Positions 18,237 to 26,510 of a DNA stretch of 64,000 nt are shown here, piece after piece (positions within the stretch are counted from its first letter, which is position 1; every line of letters starts with the position of its first letter). The translations under genes and the position numbers were made by a program. The notes below the pieces were generated by a model. That model worked only from the letters and a program-made list of their open reading frames with translations. It searched no databases and was not told the origin of the DNA. Source of the stretch: Haliea sp. GTDB taxonomy: Bacteria > Pseudomonadota > Gammaproteobacteria > Pseudomonadales > Halieaceae. The stretch lies in contig JADJAL010000006.1 in the NCBI GenBank assembly GCA_016704305.1, positions 124,001 to 188,000 on the forward strand. Direction: 5' to 3'.

Positions 18237-19837
18237 GCCGAGGCGACCTGAAAAAGCCCCTGGTATTCCTCGGCGAGTGCGCGCCGGTCGATTTTGCCGT
18301 TCTGGTTGTGCGGCAGGGCGCTGCGGGCCAGGATTGCCGCAGGCACCATGAAGTTGGGGAGCTCCCTGCGACAATGCGCCATGACGGATTCCTCGAGGTT
18401 GTCGCGGCTCGCGGCGTCTGCGCCAGGCGTTACGATCAGCAGAATGGCCTGGCCGAGCGCGGCATGCGGGAGGCCCACAGCGGCTGCGGCGGTTACCAGC
18501 TCCGAGGCATAGGCGCACTCCTCGACTTCTGTCGGGCTCACGCGATAGCCGGATGTCTTGATCATTTCGTCCTTGCGGCTGATGAAGTACAGATACCCCT
18601 CTTCATCCTTCATGACCTGGTCGCCGGACCAGACCGCGAGTTCAGTGTTGGGTATTTCCGGCGGCTGGACAGGGCAGGGCTTGAAGCGTTCCGCCGTTTT
18701 CTCGGGATCGTTCCAGTAGCCAAGGCTCACCAGCGCGCCGCGATGGACCAGTTCACCCGGTTCATGCGGTGCACACTCGCGCCCGAGTTCATTGATCACC
18801 AGTATTTCGGCATTGGGGATGGCCTTACCCATGGACTCAGGCCGCACGTTGACCTGCTCGGGGGGCAGATAGGTCGAGCGGAAAGATTCAGTGAGGCCGT
18901 ACATCAGGAATATCTGCGTGTGTGGCAGCGCGCGTTGCAGCGCGCGCGTGGTGGGTACCGGCATCGCGCCACCGGTATTCGTAATATAGCGCAGGGATTG
19001 CACGGCTGCGGCAGGCCATTCCAGGTCCTTGAGCTGGTTCCACAACGGGGGCACCGCTGCGAGGCCGGTGACGCCATAGCGTTCGACCGCGCGGATGACG
19101 TCGCGGGGCAGCAGGTAGTCCATCAGCACCACGGAAGCGCCCACGGCAAACGCCGTGGTCAGCTGGCTGAGGCCGGCGTCAAAGCTAAGCGGGAGGACGG
19201 CCAGTATGCGGTCATGCGGCGTGTTCTGCAGATAACTGGCGACGCTGCGTGCGCCCGCCACCATATTGCGGTGGGACAACACGACGCCTTTGGGGTTGCC
19301 CGTACTGCCCGAGGTATAGAGGATAGCCGTCATATCGGTATCAATGCGGCGGTGTGGCAGGCGGCCACCACTCGACAGGCCACAAAACTCGCGATAACTG
19401 AGCAGGCGCTTTGGAATGTCGCGCGCGGTTTGCGGGATATCGTCTTCCACCACGATAATGGTATGCAAGTCGGGGCAGGCACCGACCACGCTCAGCAGGG
19501 ACTCCAGGCGCGTGGCGGATGTCAGCAATACACGCACATTGCAGTGCGGCAGGATATGCGCCAGCTGGCGCGGTTTCAGCAGCGGGTTGATCGGCACAAA
19601 ACACGCCCCTGCCGCCGCGGTACCGAATAGTCCGACCACGGTTTCCAGCTGCTTGGGCAGGTAGACTGCAACCCGCTCGCCCGGTCCGATCCCCAGCCCT
19701 AATAGCGCGTTGGCCATCGTATCGACCTGGTCCTGCAATTGCGCGTACGTGAAGCATTGGTCCTTGATCAGCACCGCTGGCGCTACGGGTGACGTTTGCG
19801 CGCTGCGGGCGATAAACTGATGGATCAGGTCTGGCAT
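18233..19837 (-). CDS. Acyl-CoA ligase (AMP-forming), XrtA system-associated
   Basis: 534 residues from the ATG at 19837 (MPDLIHQFIARS); the open frame further upstream has no family similarity. AMP-binding motifs are present: A3 TAILYTSGSTGNPKGVVLSH, A5 YGLTE, A8 (SRKDEMIKTSGYRVSPTE) and the C-terminal lysine (QNGKIDRRAL). It adenylates a carboxylate and passes it on to a thiol. It forms an operon with the decarboxylase, a pair typical of exosortase A loci and suggested to modify the polysaccharide. Confidence 0.9.
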   Translation of the reverse strand: MPDLIHQFIARSAQTSPVAPAVLIKDQCFTYAQLQDQVDTMANALLGLGIGPGERVAVYLPKQLETVVGLFGTAAAGACFVPINPLLKPRQLAHILPHCNVRVLLTSATRLESLLSVVGACPDLHTIIVVEDDIPQTARDIPKRLLSYREFCGLSSGGRLPHRRIDTDMTAILYTSGSTGNPKGVVLSHRNMVAGARSVASYLQNTPHDRILAVLPLSFDAGLSQLTTAFAVGASVVLMDYLLPRDVIRAVERYGVTGLAAVPPLWNQLKDLEWPAAAVQSLRYITNTGGAMPVPTTRALQRALPHTQIFLMYGLTESFRSTYLPPEQVNVRPESMGKAIPNAEILVINELGRECAPHEPGELVHRGALVSLGYWNDPEKTAERFKPCPVQPPEIPNTELAVWSGDQVMKDEEGYLYFISRKDEMIKTSGYRVSPTEVEECAYASELVTAAAAVGLPHAALGQAILLIVTPGADAASRDNLEESVMAHCRRELPNFMVPAAILARSALPHNQNGKIDRRALAEEYQGLFQVASA

Positions 19838-19967
19838 TGTGGTGAGGTTTGCGGCTCGTCTGCGGAAGGGTGCGGTTATTGTCCGCAATACTCGCGGTTG
19901 TGATGGATTGTGCGACGAATGCCGTCTTGGGACAATGACCCCAACAGTGAACTGTGAGTAATTGCAC

Positions 19968-20764
19968 ATGAAGGACCTTGCCCCGCCTGTTCGCCTCTGT
20001 ATGTTGATCTGCCTGCCTGGCGCTGGCGTTGCCTGCCTGGTCATCAGATTTGCCTGACCTGGTTGCACGAGTCCGACCCAGCGTGGTCGGGGTGGGGACT
20101 GTCTACCCGCCCCGCCAGCCAAATGTGAAAGGCGAGAGCGCAGTCTATCTGGCGACGGGGTTCGTGGTGGGAGATGGGCTGCATATTGTCACGAATGCCC
20201 ACGTCACAGGCGTGAAACTGGATAAGGAGAATAACCAGACGCTCGCCGTTTTTTCCGGGCATGGTATGGATGCCAACGCGCATTCGGCGGTGGAAGTGGC
20301 CAGGGATGAGGAGCACGATCTTGTGCTGCTGGCCATCGAGGGAACAAAACTACCGGCGCTGGAGTTGGGTAACTCCGATACGATAAGGGAAGGGCAGGAT
20401 ATTGCGTTTACAGGATTTCCCCTTGGCATGGCGTTGGGTCTTTACCCCGTCACGCACCGCGGCACAGTCTCTGCCATCACCCCTGCTGCGCCGCCTTCTG
20501 CGCGTGCCAACCAGCTGAATTCGGTGAAGATAGCGCATGCGCAACGGCTTTGACTCGTTTCAACTGGATGCCACCGCCTACCCCGGCAACAGCGGCAGCC
20601 CGGTATTCGAGCTGGGAAGTGGGCGCGTGATCGGGGTGATCAATAGCGTGTTGATCAAGGAGACCAGGGAGGCGACGTTAGCCCAGCCGACGGGGATCAC
20701 CTATGCCATTCCCGCCAAATACATCAAGCCCCTCCTCGATGGCGTGGTCGCTGCGCGACACTGA
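19968..20764 (+). pseudogene. Trypsin-like serine protease, two frameshifts
   Basis: Repaired length about 264 residues. The start at 19968 leads into a signal peptide that continues, after an extra base at about 20011-20020 (a GCCT repeat), as LALALPAWSSDLP. The catalytic triad is readable: His in IVTNAHV, Asp in EEHDLVLL, Ser in AYPGNSGSPV. A second extra base lies at about 20532-20542 (GCGCATGCGC). It is a periplasmic S1 (DegP-like) protease domain without a PDZ domain. The two indels are in short repeats, so assembly error or recent decay is equally possible. A role in processing surface proteins of this locus is only inferred. Confidence 0.75.
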
Positions 20765-20898
20765 CGAACGGTGTGTCGCGTTTATGTGTTTTTACCCTCA
20801 CTGGCGCGCTGCAGCCGGCATTCAATCTCTGTTAGCATGTGCGGCGTATTTCTGAGGCGTGAATACTTGCGCAAGTTGTGCCCACCGGAGGTCCCTGT

Positions 20899-21390
20899 TT
20901 GACCCTGTTTCAGCGCAAGATCCGTGTTTTGCTGGTCTGTACGGAGAATATTTGTCGATCGCCAATGGCAGAGGGCTTGCTGCGCCACTACCTGCAGGAA
21001 TCCGAGATGCGCAACAGGGTGGAGGTAAGTTCTGTCGGCACCAAAGCGTCCCTGCCGGGCTGTCGGCCGGATCAGCGCGCGCAAAAAGTCGCTGCATCGC
21101 GGGGCATCGATATCTCCGGCATAAGGGCGCGCCGGGTCACGGCGCGCAATCTGCAGCGCAGTGATTTCATCTCCTGGATGGACAGCGCGAATATGCGCGA
21201 TCTCTTGCAGATTTGTCCGGTGGAACGCCAGGACAAGATTTCGTATTTGCTCGGTCACCAGGCGGGACAACCGCTGCTGGAGGTGCCCGACCCATACTTT
21301 GGCAGTGCCGATGGTTTCGCACGGGTGTTTCAGATTATCGACGATGCCATGGCTGATCTGCTGTCATACATCAGGAGCCGTATCGGGTGA
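20899..21390 (+). CDS. Low-molecular-weight protein-tyrosine phosphatase (Wzb-like)
   Basis: About 163 residues from the TTG at 20899, with GGAGG seven bases upstream; a GTG at 20878 lies in frame but before the RBS. The P-loop VCTENICRSPMAEG carries the catalytic cysteine and the acid loop is VPDPYFGS. Such phosphatases dephosphorylate the BY-kinase that controls polysaccharide chain length. The matching tyrosine kinase is at 49354-50406, so phosphatase and kinase are separated by 28 kb here. It starts a plus-strand run of genes (phosphatase, acyltransferase, ThiF-nitroreductase, glycosyltransferase, hexapeptide acyltransferase). Confidence 0.9.
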   Translation: MTLFQRKIRVLLVCTENICRSPMAEGLLRHYLQESEMRNRVEVSSVGTKASLPGCRPDQRAQKVAASRGIDISGIRARRVTARNLQRSDFISWMDSANMRDLLQICPVERQDKISYLLGHQAGQPLLEVPDPYFGSADGFARVFQIIDDAMADLLSYIRSRIG

Positions 21391-21507
21391 TGAGCCGCTT
21401 TACTCAGTATGGGCTTAGCGCTACTGTGAAGCCCGCAGAAGGTGCTGGTGGTGCAAGAGGAATACCATCAGGTGACTCTGGTTTTGATATGACTCGTGGG
21501 GAATCTT

Positions 21508-22341
21508 ATGGAAAAGAATAATGCGTCCCTGGTTGAGGAATTCCAGCGGTATTTCAGCATTGAGCAGGCGACAACGCCTGCGCAACTGGAAAACGTCTAC
21601 AGGGTGCGGTATCGGGTCTATTGCGAGGAATTCCAGTATGAAACGCCGGAAGCCTTTCCCAACCAGTTGGAAACCGACGAATTCGATGCCAATTCCAGGC
21701 ATAGCCTGGTGGTGCATAAAGCGTCCGGTATGCCTGCCGGCTGTGCGCGACTGGTTCTAGCGGACGAGCAGCGGCTGATGCCCATGGAGAAATACTGCGC
21801 GCATGCGATGGATGAGAGCATTATTCGGGGATTCGATGGTCGGCGCGACACCATCTGTGAATTCTCCAGACTGGGTGTTGACGGTGCTTTTCGCCGCAGG
21901 CCGGGCGAGCGCGAGTCACGGTTTGGCGAGATCGCTGCACTGGATTGCAGCAAGCGCGAGCAACGCACCTTTCCGCTGGTCGCGCTGGCGACGATCCTGT
22001 CGGCGCTTGCCATGAGCGAACTGATTGGACGGCCGCACTGCTTTGCAATGATGGAGCCGTTTTTACCGCGTCTGCTGGGACGGTCTGGACTGATTCCGAT
22101 CCCCGCTGGCAAAGAGACCGAATATCATGGCACCCGTTCGCCTTTTTATTGGGACACCCGTGTGGGTGTAAGCAATCTGGCGGAGGATTTCAAAGCTTTT
22201 TATGCTGCTATTCGCGCCGATTTTACCGCTGCGGGTGCCGCCAGCGCGCGCAGCACTCCTGTGATGTCCTGGTCCGGTCGTGCTGAGGTTGAGCAACGAG
22301 CACAATGGCCACACTTTTTCCGGGCGCAATATGCCATTTGA
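21508..22341 (+). CDS. PEP-CTERM/exosortase system-associated acyltransferase (GNAT)
   Basis: 277 residues from the ATG at 21508, preceded by GGGGA; four residues earlier another ATG is possible. The fold resembles GNAT and acyl-homoserine-lactone synthases: VYRVRYRVYCEEFQYE, the charged DEFDANSRHSLVVH, GCARLVLAD and CEFSRLGVDGAFRR. Families of this type in exosortase loci are thought to use acyl carrier protein or acyl-CoA donors. The acceptor is unknown. The stop at 22341 overlaps the start of the ThiF gene by eight bases, so the two are translationally coupled. Confidence 0.88.
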   Translation: MEKNNASLVEEFQRYFSIEQATTPAQLENVYRVRYRVYCEEFQYETPEAFPNQLETDEFDANSRHSLVVHKASGMPAGCARLVLADEQRLMPMEKYCAHAMDESIIRGFDGRRDTICEFSRLGVDGAFRRRPGERESRFGEIAALDCSKREQRTFPLVALATILSALAMSELIGRPHCFAMMEPFLPRLLGRSGLIPIPAGKETEYHGTRSPFYWDTRVGVSNLAEDFKAFYAAIRADFTAAGAASARSTPVMSWSGRAEVEQRAQWPHFFRAQYAI

Positions 22342-24298
22342 CTACCACGAGGCCTTTTCCCGCAATCTGGGGTGGGTGACCCAGACAGAGCAGGAAATCC
22401 TGCGCAACAAGCGCATCGCCATTGCGGGAATGGGGGGCGTTGGCGGCAGCCACCTCCTGACACTGACCCGGCTTGGCATCGGTGAATTCAACCTCGCTGA
22501 TTTCGACCGGTTTGAACTGGCTAATTTCAACCGGCAGGCCGGTGCAAACACGGCTAATCTCGGGCGCAACAAGCTCGATGTCATGATCGAAATGGCCCAG
22601 GCTATCAATCCCGACCTGAGACTCGGGCAGTTTCCCGCCGGGGTTGATGGCCACAATCTGGATGCATTTCTGGATGGGGTCGATCTGTATGTGGATTCCC
22701 TCGATTTCTTCGCTATTGATATCCGTCGTGCGGTATTTGCAGCTTGCTATGCAAAGGGCATACCGGCGATAACCGCCGCGCCGCTCGGCATGGGTGCTGC
22801 TGTATTGTGCTTCTTTCCCGGGCAGATGAGTTTTGACGAGTACTTTCTGCTGGAGGGCCAGCCCAGGGAGGAGCAGGCATTGCGTTTCATGTTGGGTCTC
22901 GCTCCCAACCCGCAGCAACTGGCCTATCTGGCGGACGCCAGCAGGGTAGACCTGGAGGCTGGCAAAGGCCCCTCAACGCCCATGGCGTGTGAACTCTGCG
23001 CGGGTTTTGCCGGGACCTACGCGTTGAAAATCCTGCTTGCGCGCGGTGCGGTACCGGCGGCTCCGCGTGGCATTCACTTCGACGCCTATCGCAATCGCCT
23101 GGTGACCACCTGGCGCCCCTGGGGTAACGCCAACCCGATACAGCGGCTTGGCCTGGCGATCGCACGCAGGCGCATCAAATCAGGTTTGACGGTAGCAGCG
23201 GGTGACCGGCAGCCGCACGCGCGTCCGATCGAACGCATCCTGAATCTCGCCCGCTGGGCACCCAGTGGCGACAATGACCAGCCCTGGCGTTTTGAGCTCG
23301 TCGATGACCACCATGTGCGCATTCACGGCCGCGATACACGGGCCTGGTGTGTTTACGATCTCGATGGCACCTCCAGCCAGTTAGCGCTTGGGGCATTGCT
23401 TGAGACCCTGCGTATCGCCGCAACCGCCGAGGGCATGCGGGCAGAGCATGCGTTGGATCCGGACGCACCCGAACATTCACCTCTGATCGACGTCAGGCTG
23501 CGCCCTGATGACAGCTTAACCCCCGATGCATTGTTGCCGTTTATCACCGCCAGGGCGACGCAGCGCAAGCCGTTTTCCTCGCGCCCATTATCCGACCGAC
23601 AAAAGCTGGCACTTGAACAAGCTGTGGGCGGGGGCTTTAGCGTGCGGTGGATCGAGGGCAGTGCGGGGCGTCGCCAAATGGCCAAGCTACTGTTCCACAA
23701 TGCGCATATTCGCCTGGCGACGCCCGAGGCGTATCGGGTTCACAGGCAGAATATCGAATGGGGTGTCCAGTTTAGCGAACGCCATATCCCGGAAGGTGCG
23801 CTGGGTGTCGACGTGGCCACGCGCCGGATCATGCGCTGGGCCCTGCAGAGTTGGTCGCGGGTACAGTTCCTGAACCGTTTCCTGGCCGGTACCTGGCTGC
23901 CGCGTCTGCAGATGGACTGGCGCACCGGGCTGGGTTGCGCCGCACACTTCGTCATTGTTGCCGACAAACCGCTGCTCACCATAGAGGATTACCTGGCCGC
24001 AGGCGGTGCGATGCAGCGCTTCTGGCTGGAAGCCACGCGACGGGGGCTGCAGTTGCAACCGGAAATGACCCCGCTCATTTTCTCGCGGTACGTGGCGCAG
24101 TCGCGTACATTCACGTCGATTGCGGCAGAACAGTCGCTGGCGGAAACATTGGCTGGCCAGTTGGCTCAGTTGTTGGGCGATTCCGGGAATACGCTGCAGC
24201 GAGTCTACATGGGGAGAGTGGGTTTTGGGCCGGCTCCGCAGTCTCGCTCTGTGCGTCCGCCGCTGGAAACGTTATTCATAAATAGCCCCGGCAAATAA
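22334..24298 (+). CDS. ThiF/E1-like adenylyltransferase fused to a nitroreductase-like domain
   Basis: About 654 residues. Domain 1 (about residues 20-290) is an E1-like adenylating domain: IAGMGGVGGSHLLTLTRLGI, then ADFDRFELANFNRQ (the ATP and arginine motifs), and one CxxC (MACELCAGF). Domain 2 (about 300-600) has the flavin nitroreductase layout: LNLARWAPSGDNDQPWRFEL, SSQLALGALLETLRIAA, RKPFSSRPLS and a C-terminal GLGCAAHFVIV region. E1 domains activate the C-terminus of a peptide or sulfur carrier, and nitroreductases are FMN enzymes. Fused, they look like a peptide or sulfur modification enzyme. The partner substrate is not visible. Confidence 0.85.
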   Translation, partial: PFDYHEAFSRNLGWVTQTEQEILRNKRIAIAGMGGVGGSHLLTLTRLGIGEFNLADFDRFELANFNRQAGANTANLGRNKLDVMIEMAQAINPDLRLGQFPAGVDGHNLDAFLDGVDLYVDSLDFFAIDIRRAVFAACYAKGIPAITAAPLGMGAAVLCFFPGQMSFDEYFLLEGQPREEQALRFMLGLAPNPQQLAYLADASRVDLEAGKGPSTPMACELCAGFAGTYALKILLARGAVPAAPRGIHFDAYRNRLVTTWRPWGNANPIQRLGLAIARRRIKSGLTVAAGDRQPHARPIERILNLARWAPSGDNDQPWRFELVDDHHVRIHGRDTRAWCVYDLDGTSSQLALGALLETLRIAATAEGMRAEHALDPDAPEHSPLIDVRLRPDDSLTPDALLPFITARATQRKPFSSRPLSDRQKLALEQAVGGGFSVRWIEGSAGRRQMAKLLFHNAHIRLATPEAYRVHRQNIEWGVQFSERHIPEGALGVDVATRRIMRWALQSWSRVQFLNRFLAGTWLPRLQMDWRTGLGCAAHFVIVADKPLLTIEDYLAAGGAMQRFWLEATRRGLQLQPEMTPLIFSRYVAQSRTFTSIAAEQSLAETLAGQLAQLLGDSGNTLQRVYMGRVGFGPAPQSRSVRPPLETLFINSPGK

Positions 24299-24301
24299 CA
24301 C

Positions 24302-25561
24302 ATGCCCGCTGCGACAACGGGTTCGCGCAGGATTCGAATCCTGTTTTTTGCGGAGGCGGTGACGCTTGCGCATATAGCACGCCCCGTTGCGCTCGCCCGG
24401 GCGCTTGATCCGCAGCAGTTCGATATCCACCTGGCCCACCATCCGCGTTATCGGCAACAGTTGGGCGAACTATCCCTGGCAGAGCATGCCATCACGTCAA
24501 TCTCCCCCGCGCAGTTCATGCAGGCATTGGCCGCGGGCAGCCCACTGTATGATCTGCCGACGCTTAAGGCGTACGTCGAGGAGGACCTGGAACTAATCGC
24601 GGGCGTGCAACCGGATATTATCGTGGGTGATTTTCGACTGTCGCTTGCGGTGAGCGCTGAATTGGCGGCAGTACCGTATGTCGCGCTGAGTAATGCCTAT
24701 TGGTCGCCCTTCAGCCAGCAGGATTACATCGTTCCCGAGTTGCCCCTCACGCGGATTCTCGGGACTACCCTTGGTCAAGCGATGTTTTCCCTCGGGCGCC
24801 CGCTTGCATTTGCACTGCACTGCCTGCCAATGCACCGCTTGCGGCGCAGTTACGGACTACCAAGCCTGGGTTTTAACCTGAGGCGGGTCTATACGCATGC
24901 GGATTACACGCTGTACGCGGATATACCCGAGCTGTTTCGCCTGCACGAGCTGCCGCCCGCACACCGCTTTATCGGCCCGGTTGTGTGGTCACCCAGCGAT
25001 GCCCGCCCTGCCTGGTGGCAGGATATTCCGCAGGGGTTGCCGATTGTGTATGTGACGCTGGGCAGTTCTGGCAACGCCAGCTTGCTACCCGAATTGATAG
25101 CCGCGTTGGGCACTGTGAAGGTCACAGCCCTGGTGTCGACTGCTGGCGCACCGGTGCCGACAGTTGCGCCCGACAACGTCTATCTGTCACCCTACTTGCC
25201 GGGAGAGGAGGCGGTTAAGTTGGCCAGCCTGGTGATCTGCAACGGCGGCAGCCCCGCCACCCATCAGGCGTTAATTCACGGTGTACCCGTGATTGGTGTG
25301 GCTAATAACCTGGACCAGTATCTGAACATGGCAGCCATTGCAAAGGCCGGTGCCGGCTGTCTTTTGCGCGCGGGGACTTGTGATACACGGGTATTGGTGG
25401 CGACTATTAATAGTATGCTGTCAGAATCACCCTGCCGTGAAGGGGCGCGTGCGCTTGCAAAGCGTTTTGCGCGATATGATGCCCGGGAGAGATTTGCAAG
25501 TATAATCAATGAGATAAGCGATAAAGTCGGGCTCCGACGGAAACTGCCTTCATCGCCATGA
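24302..25561 (+). CDS. UGT/MGT-like glycosyltransferase (GT1)
   Basis: 419 residues. N-terminal Rossmann half with RIRILFFAEAVTLAHIARPVALARAL (nucleotide-sugar transferase start). C-terminal donor-binding half with VYVTLGSSGN, then LSPYLPGEEAVKLASLVICNGGSPATHQALIHGVPV, the family's DQYLNMAAI and AGAG segments. GT1 enzymes glycosylate small molecules, lipids or antibiotics rather than growing polysaccharides. The gene begins three bases after the ThiF-nitroreductase stop, so the two are in one operon and the glycosylated acceptor may be the product of the neighbouring enzymes (inference). Confidence 0.85.
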   Translation: MPAATTGSRRIRILFFAEAVTLAHIARPVALARALDPQQFDIHLAHHPRYRQQLGELSLAEHAITSISPAQFMQALAAGSPLYDLPTLKAYVEEDLELIAGVQPDIIVGDFRLSLAVSAELAAVPYVALSNAYWSPFSQQDYIVPELPLTRILGTTLGQAMFSLGRPLAFALHCLPMHRLRRSYGLPSLGFNLRRVYTHADYTLYADIPELFRLHELPPAHRFIGPVVWSPSDARPAWWQDIPQGLPIVYVTLGSSGNASLLPELIAALGTVKVTALVSTAGAPVPTVAPDNVYLSPYLPGEEAVKLASLVICNGGSPATHQALIHGVPVIGVANNLDQYLNMAAIAKAGAGCLLRAGTCDTRVLVATINSMLSESPCREGARALAKRFARYDARERFASIINEISDKVGLRRKLPSSP

Positions 25562-25702
25562 CACGGTAGCGGTTCCGGCGGCCGTAGCACATCGGGTGCG
25601 GTTGAATCCCGGCAATAGCTCCGTGACGAAATGGAATTTACGTTTTAGTTGAAGCGATACATATACAATTGGAACTAGCTGTCAAATTACTCGGGGCGGT
25701 GT

Positions 25703-26379
25703 ATGCGTAAAATTACGGCAGGCCAGATCAGCTTCTTCATGCTGCTCTTGAGTGTCATCATCCTGCTGGCGGTCGCCAGTACCAACCTGCTTGCCCGCAA
25801 GGAATGGCTGGGCGATTTTTACGGCGTTATCTATCTCATCGCGCTTGTGGTATTGATCTACGGATGGGCATTCGTGGTTTATCGCCTGTTTCTGCGCTTT
25901 TACCCCTCGAAGAGGGGTATATCCAGCCGGGTTCGCGCGCCGAATTTGTCGCCCAGGTCAATATCCTGTTTTATTTGATGTTGTTTAATAGCTTGATTCG
26001 CACGGAGCTTTTACCCGTGCCCCTGAAGACGCTGGTGTATTCCCTACTTGGCACCAAAATTGGCTCAAACAGTTTCAGTCCGGGTACGATTCTCGACCCC
26101 CCGCTGACCGAAATAGGCGACAACTCCATTATCGGTCACGCTGCGACCTTGTATTCGCACGCGATAGAGGGACACCGCTTTGCGTTGGAACGAATTGTTT
26201 TGGGTAACAATGTCACGGTCGGGGCCCACGCAATCATCATGTCCGGCGTGAGCGTCGGCGATGGCGCAATTGTGTCGGCCGGAGCCGTGGTCAAGAAGGG
26301 TACGCGTATTGGCCCCGGTGAACACTGGGGTGGCGTGCCCGCCCGCAGGTTGGGAAATGTCACCGACACTGATATGTAG
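25703..26379 (+). pseudogene. Hexapeptide-repeat acyltransferase with N-terminal membrane helices, frameshifted
   Basis: Repaired length about 225 residues. The first frame (25703 to about 25905) holds two transmembrane helices (SFFMLLLSVIILLAVAST and VIYLIALVVLIYGWAFVVY). The frame must gain one base in a C4 run at 25903-25906, after which LEEGYIQPGSRAEFV and a left-handed beta-helix follow: ITEIGDNSIIGHAATL, VLGNNVTVGAHAIIMSGVSVGDGAIVSAGAV and the ending GEHWGGVPARRLG. Such enzymes O- or N-acetylate sugars. It closes the run of genes that begins at 20.9 kb. Both parts look conserved, so the break may be an assembly error. Confidence 0.75.
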
Positions 26380-26510
26380 CAGGTGTAAGCAGCCGCTTTT
26401 TACCCGGGAGCGGCAGGAATGGCTGCCAGGCCAGCAGGCACAGACAGGCAAACCAACGCCTATGCCTGCCAACGAATTCATTTGAAACTTTTTGTGGAGC
26501 CACCAAGTTT

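Noticed and set aside
18203..19630. Plus-strand frame of 475 codons
   Set aside because: Antisense of the acyl-CoA ligase, whose AMP-binding motifs are clear; no recognisable domains in this frame.
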